64,000 nucleotides of DNA from Lactifluus volemus (Eukaryota > Basidiomycota > Agaricomycetes > Russulales > Russulaceae), in the NCBI GenBank assembly GCA_022376515.1, contig WTXI01000001.1, positions 744,001-808,000 of the forward strand. Direction: 5' to 3'. Under the pieces are notes generated by a model. That model was not told where the DNA came from, searched no databases, and was given only the letters and a program-made list of their open reading frames with translations. Shown here in pieces: positions 38,523-55,740 of the stretch. Both the position numbers and the translations under genes were made by a program. Each line of letters begins with the position of its first letter. Within the stretch, counting starts at the first letter, position 1.

Positions 38523-40953
38523 ATGGTACGCGGTGATTTTGGTTGTCCTCACGTATCAATGACGAATATAACAGGCTCCTAAGTCAAGAAATGTCAATCC
38601 AAGCGGCCTAGGTAGGGCAATCATCAACCGTAGAGCCAGGGATGTCCGTCGGACTCAGGAATCTGGCATGGTGCGCATTGACCCGTGTACCCACTGGTAT
38701 CCCTGGGAGTCTAATCTAGTTTATTAGTACACAACAGACATCGATTCACCTTCCCGTCTGAAGTCTGTCACCCAAGAAAGAGACCTAGACGAATTCTTGA
38801 ATACTGCCCAACTAGCAGGTACAGAATTCACGGCAGGTAACCACACGCATCCCATGGCGTATATTTCTAGTTGATTCTGTTGTTAGAGCGTAGAAATTTG
38901 AAGATCATTCAGGCTTCTGCGAGCACGTCTCAAAACCCGCACTTACTTTCAGAACAAGAGGAAATATCTACCCTCAGAAAGCATAATGAGAATAAGCAAC
39001 GCTTGCGAGTTCCCAGGAGGCCTCCATGGACCAAATCCATAACTCAGGCACAGTTAGAACGTCAAGAAAAAGACGCATTTCTTCAATGGAGAAGGGATCT
39101 CGCCGAGTGCGTACGCCTCTAGCGTCCGCTCGTTATGCGGACCATCCTCCCTGACGGAGGTTTTCGCAGGCTGCAAGACCGGGACGCGTTCTTGCTAACA
39201 CCTTTCGAACGCAACCTTGAAGTATGGAGGCAGCTATGGCGGGTCATCGAGCGCTCTCATCTGGTTGTCCAAATCGTGGATGCACGCAATCCTCTGAAGT
39301 TTCGATGTGAAGATCTGGAAGCTTATGTCCAGGACGTGGAAGGTGCAGAGGGAGAAAAAGGAACCGGAAATGGAAAACGCAAAAATTTATTATTACTCAA
39401 CAAGGCTGACCTCCTCACGGCAGAACAAAGGTGTGCATACAAGATATGTTGTAGCTATGCAATGCTCAGTCGGCATCTCCTAGACGCATCTGGGCAGATT
39501 ACTTTGATTCACTGGGCATTCGCTATGCCTTCTACTCTGCAGCTAACGCCAACGCCAAGCAGGAATCACTGAGAGAAGCTTCTGTTACTATGGAGAAATC
39601 ACCCACGCATGACAAGGCAGCCGAGGAGAATCAGCGTATTACACTCTCCAAGAGGATGGGGGACCACGTACAGAGGACAGCATACGAGATGCGGATACGA
39701 GTTCCGCCAGCTCAGGCGGGTCAGATGATACTATTCAATCCGACAATGAGGAAGAAAGTACCGACTCTGAGTCTCAAGAAGGCGATTACAACGACGAGGA
39801 GCCTCGTGTGAAAGTGCTCTCAGTCGTTGAACTTGAGCATCTCTTCGTTGCATCTGCGCCGGACTTATCTGGTAAGGTTTCCGTCTCCTGTTAAAGGAAA
39901 TTGTTCATCTATCGCGTAATCACGTAGAGTTCCATGATGCTTCCGGGAAGAATCCTGAAAAACTCGTTATTGGTCTCGTGGGCTACCCAAATGTTGGAAA
40001 ATCCAGTACGATCAACTCATTGCTTGGGGAGAAGAAGGTTTCCGTCTCATCCACTCCTGGCAAGACGAAACACTTTCAAACGATCAATTTGTCTGATAAA
40101 CTCACGCTTTGTGACTGCCCTGGATTGGTATTCCCGCAGTTTGCAACTACAAAAGCTGACCTTGTTTGTGACGGTGTACTGCCTATCGATCAACTTCGCG
40201 AACACACCGGCCCCGTATCTCTGGTAGTCAAGCGGCTTCCAAAAGCAGTGCTTGAGGGGACATACGGGCTTAGTATCAAATCTTCTGGTCCGGAAGAAGG
40301 TGGAGATGGCTCGATACGTGCTGAAGACCTGCTAATTGCTTATGCTGGTTGGTTATTGCCTACATATCCTCCGAAGAAACACTGACTTCTGGTCAGTGGC
40401 TCGCGGGTTCGCGCGCTCTGGACAAGGTAATCCCGACGAGGCCCGCGCCGCACGTTACATTCTGAAGGATTATGTGAATGCAAAGCTCTTATTCTGTCAC
40501 CCCCCTCCCGATTATCCCGCAGATGGTTTCAATCACGAGACCCGGGAGCTGGCCCTCCGGCGCACTGCAGGAAAAAAGCGTGCTCCCACTACTCGGGTTA
40601 CCAAGAATGCTGACACCTATATTCTTGATCACATCGTCAGTAACCCTTCTGATTCACCACCGCTACCAGGCCGGAGCCAGAAATCTCATGTTTTGGATAA
40701 ACAATTTTTTGATGAAACTGCAAGCCTTGCCGCACGTCCCTTTGCCAAAGGTGCGGGGGGTAAGACGCAAAGCATCTCGCGCCCCATTCTGTATCCTCAC
40801 CACCTTTCGGTCGCTGATGATGGAACACCCCTCATTGCGAATCGCGTTCCAATAGGACCGCTTATTGTCAACTCAGGAGGAAGACCACCGGGGAAGAAAG
40901 ACCACAAGAAGGTGAAACGGACGAAGCAACGGAGCGGAAAGGGCTATGACTAA
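38523..40953 (+). CDS. LSG1: Large subunit GTPase 1 (60S export/Nmd3 release)
   Basis: Circularly permuted GTPase that releases the export adaptor Nmd3 from 60S subunits in the cytoplasm. N-terminus NPSGLGRAIINRRARD, then RRPPWTKSITQAQLE, DAFLLTPFERNLEVWRQLWR and VVQIVDARNPL. G4 (LLLNKADLL) precedes G1 (GYPNVGKSSTINSLLG) and G3 (DCPGL), the permuted order. Basic C-terminus KKVKRTKQRSGKGYD. The start codon is a 3-nt coding exon: ATG at 38523-38525 is followed at once by GTACGC, and the next exon begins APKSRNVNPSG. In the acidic insert between G4 and G1 the frame breaks at 39621-39622 and is healed by one C. Other introns are in phase. Confidence 0.93.
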
Positions 40954-41070
40954 ATTTTACATAGTATGAGGCATAATGCATCGTGTAGCATAGTGAACGT
41001 CTGTGTATGTATCAGGAGAATTGCAGGCAGTGAACTAGTGAACCCTTATTTTGACTTTCATGCCAGCCAC

Positions 41071-42274
41071 ATGAAACGAGGTCTCGCCACTACTCTCGAC
41101 ATATTTTCTCTCTATAGGTCTCTTCTGAGACAGACGAGGCTTCTGCCTCATGAATATCTGCGGTATTTCTTTTCAAGCTTGCATTGTCTCTTCAATATCT
41201 CATCCGCAATCTGTTACAGTCAGTTTTTCCGCCTCAAACTATCTGTCGACGTCAAATCCGCACTAGATAATAATCGTAAGGATAAGCAACGACAAGCAAC
41301 TTTCAAGCGTCTCAGAAAGGTACAAAAGTCGATCCTTACCCCAGCCGATACTGACCGTCCTGTAGGAACTCTCCAAGTTGAAACTTGCTAATAATGGCCA
41401 CAAGCAGGCTTTTGCCCATGTCTTAGATCTGGCATATGGGCGTAAAGGGCCACTCAAATGGAGCATTATGACTGTATGTCAACATCTTGTGTCTACGTGA
41501 ACCCCTTCACAAGCTTCCCTAGCCCTTACTCACTGACCCGGCTGCACCGATACCACCTCGAATCATCCCATCCGTTGAGCGCTCGCGTCCACCGGTGTAC
41601 TCTCCAGAACTTACTGCGTTGCTCCTATCTCCCTACAGTCGCCCTGCCGGAAAGGCCCTAAAACCGGCCCATCTTCTCAACCCGCCGACATTGCCACCGA
41701 GAGCAGATCCGTCATCGGAAGATGCTCGTCTATTCGGGCCATTTAGCAAACGCCGAAAAGTCAACATACACTGGCGCTACTTTTCGCGCCATTGGAAACG
41801 AGTTTACCCCCCAATTGAGCTTTCCGTGGAACATCAGGGAATGCAAGAGACTGCCCCCAGGAGGATCCCGTCGTCGACCTCCGAATTCGGGGCGTTGGTT
41901 TGCAAACTGCTGGGCTATTGGAGGAGCTCAAGTCGCTCGCTGGCCCAGTTTCCAAGAGGCCGCCCGCACCTCGTAGAATCCATCCAGTATACCACCCACC
42001 CACCCACTCCACCGTTGATGAACAGCGAGTGCTACCAAACAGATATCTCCGCAGACGATATAGGGAACTTCTCGACCGTATTCCGATTCTTACGTATTTA
42101 CCTGGTAGACAAGGTACCAACTCTGATGGCCCCGCAACAGGTAAATATGTAGTGTCACTAGCCCCCAATGCCCTATCGCAGCACATTCAACCCGAGACAG
42201 CACATTCCTCGGAAGTTGATGCCGTTGACTTGGCATGGTTCCAACATGGGAATAAAAATCCGTGGCCAGCTTAG
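41071..42274 (+). CDS. LYR-motif (Complex1_LYR-like) protein
   Basis: LYR-family proteins work in mitochondria with acyl-carrier protein in Fe-S or complex assembly; the specific client here is unknown. The N-terminus holds the motif: MKRGLATTLDIFSLYRSLLRQTRLLP. A helix QFFRLKLSVDVKSALDN and KQRQATFKRLRK follow. After a linker (PPRIIPSVERSRPPVYSPEL) come FGPFSKRR, VNIHWRYFSRHWKRVYPP and RYLRRRYRELLDRIPILTY, a repeated pattern in long fungal LYR proteins. It ends at 42274. I chose ATG 41071 because it starts just before the LYR helix. At the G run 41889-41892 one extra G joins the two C-terminal frames. About 340 residues, longer than a minimal LYR protein. Confidence 0.82.
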
Positions 42275-42595
42275 TGTGTTTGTAGTCCCCACAATACATG
42301 TCACGTCAGCTCGCTAGGGAAAAACAAGTTTTTACTTCTGATGTCGTAGCTACATTAGCGTTCGTCTCGAAGAATAATCTTATCAACCACCGCATCAACT
42401 ACGAGGTGAATGTTTTCGTTGGCTGTGACAAACGTCTTCATATTGCGCGGAGTCCCGAATAGCTGCATCGTGATGCCCATGGAAGTACGTCATCGTCACT
42501 CACCCCCAAGATCAGGCTAGTGACTGACCAGACATCACGGCGAGAAGTTCTAGTTGTTTGTGAGTTTGAATTAGTATACATTAGTGCTATCGTAG
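42275..42595. other. Convergent spacer between LYR protein and SEC8
   Basis: These 321 bp lie between two 3' ends. They should carry both 3' UTRs and terminators. I see no gene in them. Confidence 0.4.
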
Positions 42596-45500
42596 TCAGG
42601 TATTATTCTGCGCCTCCATCTCTAGCCCGTGCAGATCAATAATGTACATGCTATAATTTTTGTCCATCGCTTGAGTTCCAGAGCGATCCTTTTGACTTTG
42701 GTCAACGCCGCACTGCAGGTTGAGCATCACTTCATACTGCTCGAAAGTGAAAGTCTGCTGTTTCCGGATCGAGGCGAGCATGTCCTGAGAATATGACGGT
42801 TAGGTGTGAAAACCACAAGTAAATCTCGACATACTTGAGGGTTGAGTGAAAAAAGCGAGTAGTATTGTTTGGCACGAAGAAGCTCTCCATCATGAGCGTT
42901 GCTCACGATGGTCTTTACGCACTGCTGAAGAGCAAGCACATTACGGCTTATCTTCTTCATGCCCAAAGCATTCGCAAGGGGAATATAGCGAGCATTGTGA
43001 ATGAGAAGATCATCCATGAGGAACCCGATTCCATTGAAGACAAATCTGTCGAGATGATTAGAACAGTAGATGTGGCAACGAAAAGACTCACTGTTGTTCC
43101 TGGGGTGGCAGAGTCGAGGACACAATGTCATGATATTCTCCCAACTCGAAAGTGAGATCTATTATGTGTGGATCCGGTTCGCCGATCTCTCGATCCATAC
43201 GGTAGTTACTCTGCGAAAGAAAATCAGGTTGCGTGGGACGTAGATCGATCATGTAAGCCTCACGTGACCAATGGCGAGATCAATATAATGCGCTACACGG
43301 CATCGTACGTCTATTCGGATGGTGTGAAGGATTAACTCTGATAATTGATCGTACGTCTTAAGCAACGCATGGAACCGCCTATAATATTTCGTCAGCAACC
43401 CGTTTTCATTTACAAATATGGTGAAACGCACAATGCCATTTCTCTCGAAAGCGGAAGCTGAAGTTGCTCGTCGGGGTCCGGAGGCACAAGCGAGGGTAAG
43501 GATGGTGTGAAGGGGGTGGTGGCACTGGTGGGCTCCATCTGTAGTACGGAAGTTGGGGAAGGCTACCTTCAGGTGCAGCCCTTAGCAAGTTAAGCCCGGC
43601 TGTAAACCATGACTTGGGAGTGTCACGAGCTAGGACCAGGCTACGAGGAATGTATGAGCGTACCACACTTCGATACAGGTTGCAGAGCGCAGACACATTT
43701 CTCAAGGGACTTATGAGGTCGTCTTTTTCTATTGATTTGTCTCCCATCAAACCCGCCTCAGCGTCACGCTCTCGGCGGTATAGTTCGGTTTTGTCCGTGA
43801 TTGCCTCCTGGCAGAAAAATCGATTGAGATGCGTTTGCGCCAAATGTTGCGATACATACCGGAGTACGATACAAGTCACTTAAACAAGCAACAATTTCTG
43901 GGACTTGTGCCCGCTGCGCAGCAAGGGCAACTCGAGAATCTTGATCAGCGCTCACATGAGATGTTATCAGGGCCTGGAAGCGATCGCTACAGCGCTGATA
44001 AAACTGAATAATGACAGTAAGCATTAAACGGGCGTAATTCTCCCGGTGGAATGGCGTTGTCCTTAGCATTACGCATAAGGAATTGATAAGAGCCATTAAT
44101 GTCGTACTCGCCTTGGGGTAGTCAGCAATATTGCTATCCATCCACAAACATAGACTGGGCACTCACATTCACCAAAGGCTCTCGTGACAGCCAAGCGGAA
44201 GAGGCATCGGGCATGAAGGCCTCAGGCCCTTGTGTAGTCTAAGCAATTGTATCGCACGGAAGGGTGATGCCATACCCGTTACAGCTTGGTGGAACAGAAG
44301 AGAAACCTTCTCCTCTAATTGCGGTAGATAAACCTTCAGGACGAACTCGTCTAGCACAGCACTTGATGCTCTTGCAGCTTTGAATCCGGACGGCAAATTT
44401 CCGTCACGCGATCGAGGAAAGCGAGCATAGGTTGGAAGAGTACACGAATGTGGAATGCATCAGGTTTAACAAGTAAGCGGTGGTGTTGATCTGTGCCAAG
44501 TAGCCGCTCATCCATCCCAATAGTGGATAGGGAAGCTTGTACAGTAGTCTCTGAAGAGCCTTGTACGAGGCCCGGGACAGTGTTCTTGAGGACGCGATTA
44601 AGTTCCTCTTCGGGTTCGCGTAGAGACTTGGTACTGAGCCTGGGATCCGTATCGGCAAGCCTGAACACATGCTATCAAAGGAGTCATCCCGAACGATCCT
44701 CGAATTCCGAAAACATATATATGCACCTTTGATCTGTCCCGGGAAAATCTCGCCTCCCGCAAGACGTCATTGATGGACGATATCGGATTGCGGCCGGACA
44801 CAACACTTTGTTCCTCGTCTGTTAGATAGTCGTTTACCAAGATCCGAACCTAAACAAATAAGTCATTCGTGTAGAGTGTATTGGCCGAGTTGTCGTACTT
44901 CAGTTTGTATAGGCATCCAAATCTCTGCTAGCGGGAACAGAGCGCCGGGCTTGGTCCCCGAAGAATCCCTGAAGTCACGCCTCTGAGGGTAATACCGTTG
45001 TAATGACTTGTCACGTAGGGAAAATATTGACCCAACTGACCGATCCAACCCTGTTCGCTACTTCGTACACTACTCGCAGCCCTTGCATGACGGCGTCCAG
45101 TTTGGAGTATAATGTCCAGAATAGATCTCGTAAAATTTCGTGGTCTGCATGTTTAGCAGACGACTCCAGCGCAGTGAGGCGTAACTGTAACGGGCTGATT
45201 AGCGAGCTCTGTCCCGCTCGGGTCGCATCTACTCGTGAGCTTGGTATGTTCAATGGGGTGCGCCAGCAACAGCGGGTGTTGATGCGATGATATAAGTAGA
45301 ATGGTTCTTGGGGCCCGCATTGTTGCTGAAGAATGACGACACTGGACGGTTGTATTCGGCTCGCTCGCTAACCTCATCTACAGTGGTATCGACGAGAGCA
45401 AAGACCTCACTTGGAGTCGCTGAGCGAGTATGTCGAGGCCACCGCCAAGCTTCCCAAGAACTGAGAGCGACTCCAGTAGAGTCTCGATATAAGCAAAAGA

Positions 45501-47351
45501 GTCTGTTTCTGGGTTCAGTTGGCTTTGGCCTTGGCCAACACTGGCCAAATTGGACAGCGATGAAAAGGAAGTGGTCGTCGAAGGACCACTGGGGTTGGAG
45601 TACGAAGGGCTTGTTGATACACCTTGTCCGGGGCCTGAGGCTCCGATCTTTGAATCATCAACGTCACCGGGAGGGTCATTGGGGCGAAGTGCAAGGTCAC
45701 GAAGGTATCGGGATAGCCTCAAATAGGGCAGGGAAGTATTCGTCGAGGTGGGAGTGCTTGGTGACCGAGGGTTTCGAGAAGAATCATTCGGAGCCAACGG
45801 TTCATCTTCGAACTCAACTCTCGGAACTGGCAGGAATGGTCAAACGAGAAGGCGAAATATTCAATGACTTACTAGACTGTTGGCCAACGGTATAAGCAGC
45901 CCAACGGCTCTCGCACCAGAAGGACTTCAGGTAGAGGTGGTTATGTAGTTCATCAATAAGGATGTCTCTCAAAGCCTAAACATGATCATTAGTGAGAAGA
46001 GCGAGAAACAGAATCGCACTGACAGATTCCTGCCCAATAAGATACGCGCGAAGATCGGCCACTGCCCCAATATCAAGCATATCCTGTTTTTTTATCGTCT
46101 TCAGACTTCGTACAAGCAGGACAGCAGCCTGCAACAAGCGCTTCTCGGATATCAGAGTCTCCAGCACATCAGGTACCAGTTTGAGACGCTCACTAAGACT
46201 ATTTTAGCATGTCACTCCCGGAAGGGGTGAGGGAACTCACATCTGATCTAGAATGCGTAGCATCTCTTCCAATGTCTGCCCTCTTGTCCACATCTGGACA
46301 AGGTCCGCACGCTTGTTACCCAAGGCGTCTCTGGTTTCTTGGAGAAGCGACCTCGCATTCTTAATCTGGGTCTGCACATCTCCCAGATGGTTCAACAGAG
46401 AGGCATGGTGGGGTAAAGCAGCAGCAAATGCCTGGAAGTGTTCTGTAAGAATTTAGCGCAATGCCAAAATGGATAACAGTATTGCGTACTGTCCACTGAG
46501 CCTTTGAGGGCCTGTGAGAGCATAAGCTTCGTCCTAAGAAATGAACCCATATCTTTGCCGGTTGACGAATCATCAAGAATCTGGAGAGCAAGATCTACGG
46601 GGTTGAACTGAGAAAACGCGTCGTTATATTCCCTAAAATCATTATTGCGGAAGAGATAAATCTCACTTCTGGGTCAATGACGAACTCCCAGTCATCTTTT
46701 ATGCGGTCTAATACGGCTAACGAGGGGATTCAGAAGGTGATCACCATGAGCTCAATTGCGCGCACCATCGATGTCACCAGCCTTCGCTGCACCGGTTTGC
46801 TTGCGCCCAGGCATCCTGCGCTTGATACGTTCTTGGGTAGCACTTTCTGCTTCGATGGCCCGCTGACGCTCTTCCAAGTCCCGTTGGTTATCGCCATAGG
46901 CGTTCCGCAAACCGCTCTGGAAAGCGGATATGACAGACGCCAGAGATGCTGGAGATGTCATATCAGACTCGTCCGTTCCAGATCTGGCTGTCCATCTCGT
47001 TCTCTGGCCTGATGGATTTCCATTGCCCGTACGTTGAATGTCACGGTTGGAACTAGACACATCTGATCTCGTAGTGCTCGCACTGTTATTGCGGTCCCTA
47101 GAAACCCGCACTGGGGCGGCAGCGCCTGGAGCAGAATAGTCAGGCGTTATATTTGTCCGAAGGTCAGACCTTTGGGGACGGGAAGGTCCTGCGGGAGAGC
47201 CGTTAGAGACGACTGAGGCGTTGCTCGGGGTGGTCGGTCGAGGTGGACGATTTATCTGTAGGGGTCTTGTGGACGGGGGTGAGTATGTAGACGTGTCAAT
47301 GCTGGGAGGCTGGAAGCGCCTAGACGAAAATTGGGGCGGTTGACGAGACAT
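42596..47351 (-). CDS. SEC8: Exocyst complex component Sec8
   Basis: Subunit of the octameric exocyst that tethers secretory vesicles at growth sites such as hyphal tips. A disordered Ser/Pro/Arg-rich N-terminus from ATG 47351 (MSRQPPQFSSRRF) precedes the conserved part: VLDRIKDDWEFVIDPE, ALPHHASLLNHLGDVQ, LVPDVLETLISEKRLLQAA, a Ser/Pro linker (about 45400-45800), LVKPDAFHIRVLFQPML, TTLMALINSLCVMLRTTPFH, FELGEYHDIVSSTLP and FNGIGFLMDDLLIHNARYI. The C-terminal exon starts at about 42785 and ends at 42596. More than 15 short introns make the middle (43200-45300) hard to model exactly. Divergent from the Mi-2-like gene. Confidence 0.9.
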
Positions 47352-47514
47352 TCCGACCTGATGTTGCCGGTGTCACGGGTGGAGCGCTGCTGCCACCCAT
47401 CAAATCGCCACTTCCAACCGGGCGCGTTTATTACGTAACGAATTTACTAACTGAAACCGCGCGTAGCGCGACGTTGAACACCGCTCCTCTTTGTCTTTCA
47501 CCACAGTAAGGTCT
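47352..47514. promoter_or_regulatory. Divergent promoter of SEC8 and the Mi-2-like gene
   Basis: The 163-bp spacer holds the perfect palindrome TTACGTAA at 47431-47438, a typical bZIP site. A GC-rich stretch (CGCGCGTAGCGCG, 47459-47471) follows. Which gene they serve is unknown. Confidence 0.35.
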
Positions 47515-53994
<6,480 letters not shown>

Positions 53995-54314
53995 GTTGTC
54001 CTGTGTATTGGTCTGCCCCGCTAGATACTGTACCCAATCTTGACGTATAATAGCATTTCGTATAGTTTCTTGTAATTCGTCTGCTAGTATATACACGTTG
54101 TTGTCTCCGCGTCCCTCGCCTCCTGTATCTCGGATCTATTTTTTAAATTGCTGAATAATTTTACGCGATAATTCACTCTTTCCAAGCTCCATCCACAGCT
54201 CCATTCAGCATTCCACGGTTACGCTCCCAATTTTTGACGCTAGAAACTGTTATAGTAACGCCACAGAACAAACGCTGATAGAAGCTGACTCGAGGCCCCG
54301 TGACACTAATATCG
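53995..54314. other. Tandem spacer before the RNase III-like gene
   Basis: This 320-bp A/T-rich spacer lies between two plus-strand genes. It must hold the 3' end of the remodeller gene and the promoter of the next. I see no gene or clear motif. Confidence 0.4.
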
Positions 54315-55412
54315 ATGACCCCTTTGTCGGCGGCGCAGTTTGAGGCGCAGTCAAATTCATCTCAAACACAAACTCAGTCCTCCAAGAGGCTCTTCAGCAG
54401 CACTTTCCCTACTTCTGACTTGGCGGTGTCCAAAAGATCGCGCACGCAATCCAAGACCGAGACAAGGATGTCTTTACCTCCTCTTCCTCCAATTTCAAGC
54501 AACGCCGCACTTGCGATATTTATTCACCGATCTTTCAGATCTTCTGGGTTTAGTAGTGATAGCTTTGGGGATGGCGACCGCTCGCTTTCCTCGGGAAGCG
54601 AGTGCTGGGCATGGTTGTCGCGGACGTACAGTTCAAGAGGCGGCCGATGTTGGACTTTATCGAGTTAGAAGTAAGCACCACCGCTGCCTGAGACATGGCC
54701 CCGCACCCTCACCTCTATGCGAATTCTCCACAGTCAGAGTTAGAGAACGCATTATCAGATGATACATATGAGCAATGGGTGTCACAGTACGAGATGCGGG
54801 AAAAGGTCGCTTGCCCTCCAGATCTTCGCGCAGAGCTGAAATCTGCTACGGTTGAGTCGTGGCTTAATCAGTTATCGACTTTGTACTGACACAAGGATGG
54901 ACAGGAAACCAATCATCTATTCAATGCCTATGTAGGTGCCTTGTACGTCGAACAAGGCTACTCGAGCGTCCAGGCTTGGATCCGCCTTTTGGTAGACCCA
55001 AATCCCGGTCAATCAATCACCGGGACCGCGTATCATGCAATGGGTAATCCACCCCCACCTGCAACACCGCCACCTCCTCTTCCACACAACACACTACCAC
55101 CCGCTGGGACAACAAAGTCGGCATTCCTCGCACTGTTCAATCAAACGGCTGCGCAGCGCGGCGTAAAGGTTGAATGGAATGCTTATCAATCGGGACCGGG
55201 CCACGCTCTGACATGGACTGTTGAGTGTCTCGGTGAGTGCGGCTAAGAATAGTTTGGGGTGAGCCCGGATGCTGAGATTATGTCTTGTAGTGGATGGAAT
55301 AATGAAAGGTACGGGAACGGGAAAAAGCAAGCAACAAGCGAAAGAGGAGGGTGCGCGACAGGCGCTCTATGCAATGGGCTGGGCCAGCGCAGCTTCGGGT
55401 TCATACTACTGA
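54315..55412 (+). CDS. Degenerate RNase III-like protein with C-terminal dsRBD
   Basis: An RNase III-fold domain followed by a double-stranded-RNA-binding domain, probably without nuclease activity. N-terminus disordered with a basic patch (VSKRSRTQSK). RNase III region: DGDRLAFLGKRVLG, where active enzymes have ERLEFLGDxxL, then NHLFNAYVGALYVEQGY, where they have D..EA.IGA. The acidic metal ligands are therefore replaced. dsRBD: KSAFLALFNQTAAQRG, HALTWTVECLVDG, GKSKQQAKEEGARQALYAMG. One break at 54579 is cured by one C; without it the signature is unreadable. An in-frame TGA at 54887-54889 remains, unexplained by splicing, so sequence error or decay is possible. It may be RNA-binding only, like the mitoribosomal mL44 fold, though no mitochondrial presequence is seen. 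Confidence 0.68.
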
Positions 55413-55740
55413 TTCACTAGTGCATTGAGGGCTTCTTATAGGTTCGAGGAAGTGACGAGGATCTTCGCACACCAGAACGGAATGATGGACGTTGTAATCA
55501 ATAGCATCTATGTAAATCAGTTGAAAGCTGTACTGAATCTGATGGAAGAGAGTGATGTGATGCCTGTAAGGATGACTAAGGGGAAAGGAAAAGAAAAGAA
55601 AAGATGGGCGAGTGAGAGAGCGAGGAGGTGCTGACAAGGCTGTACCGTGACAGGATACAGCAGCATACAACGACCACAACCATAAGGGTGCATACACACA
55701 CTCCCCATCCTAGGACGACGACGACTCGGACGATATAGAC
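55413..55740. other. Spacer with a purine-rich tract
   Basis: These 328 bp precede the Rad5/HLTF-like gene. A purine-rich stretch (55576-55626) includes three GAAAA units near 55587-55602. Short open frames here lack protein-like content. It probably holds the promoter. Confidence 0.35.

Noticed and set aside
55425..55634. Short open frame before the HLTF-like gene
   Set aside because: Low-complexity Lys/Arg/Glu tail from a purine tract; no homologous pattern and no supporting context.
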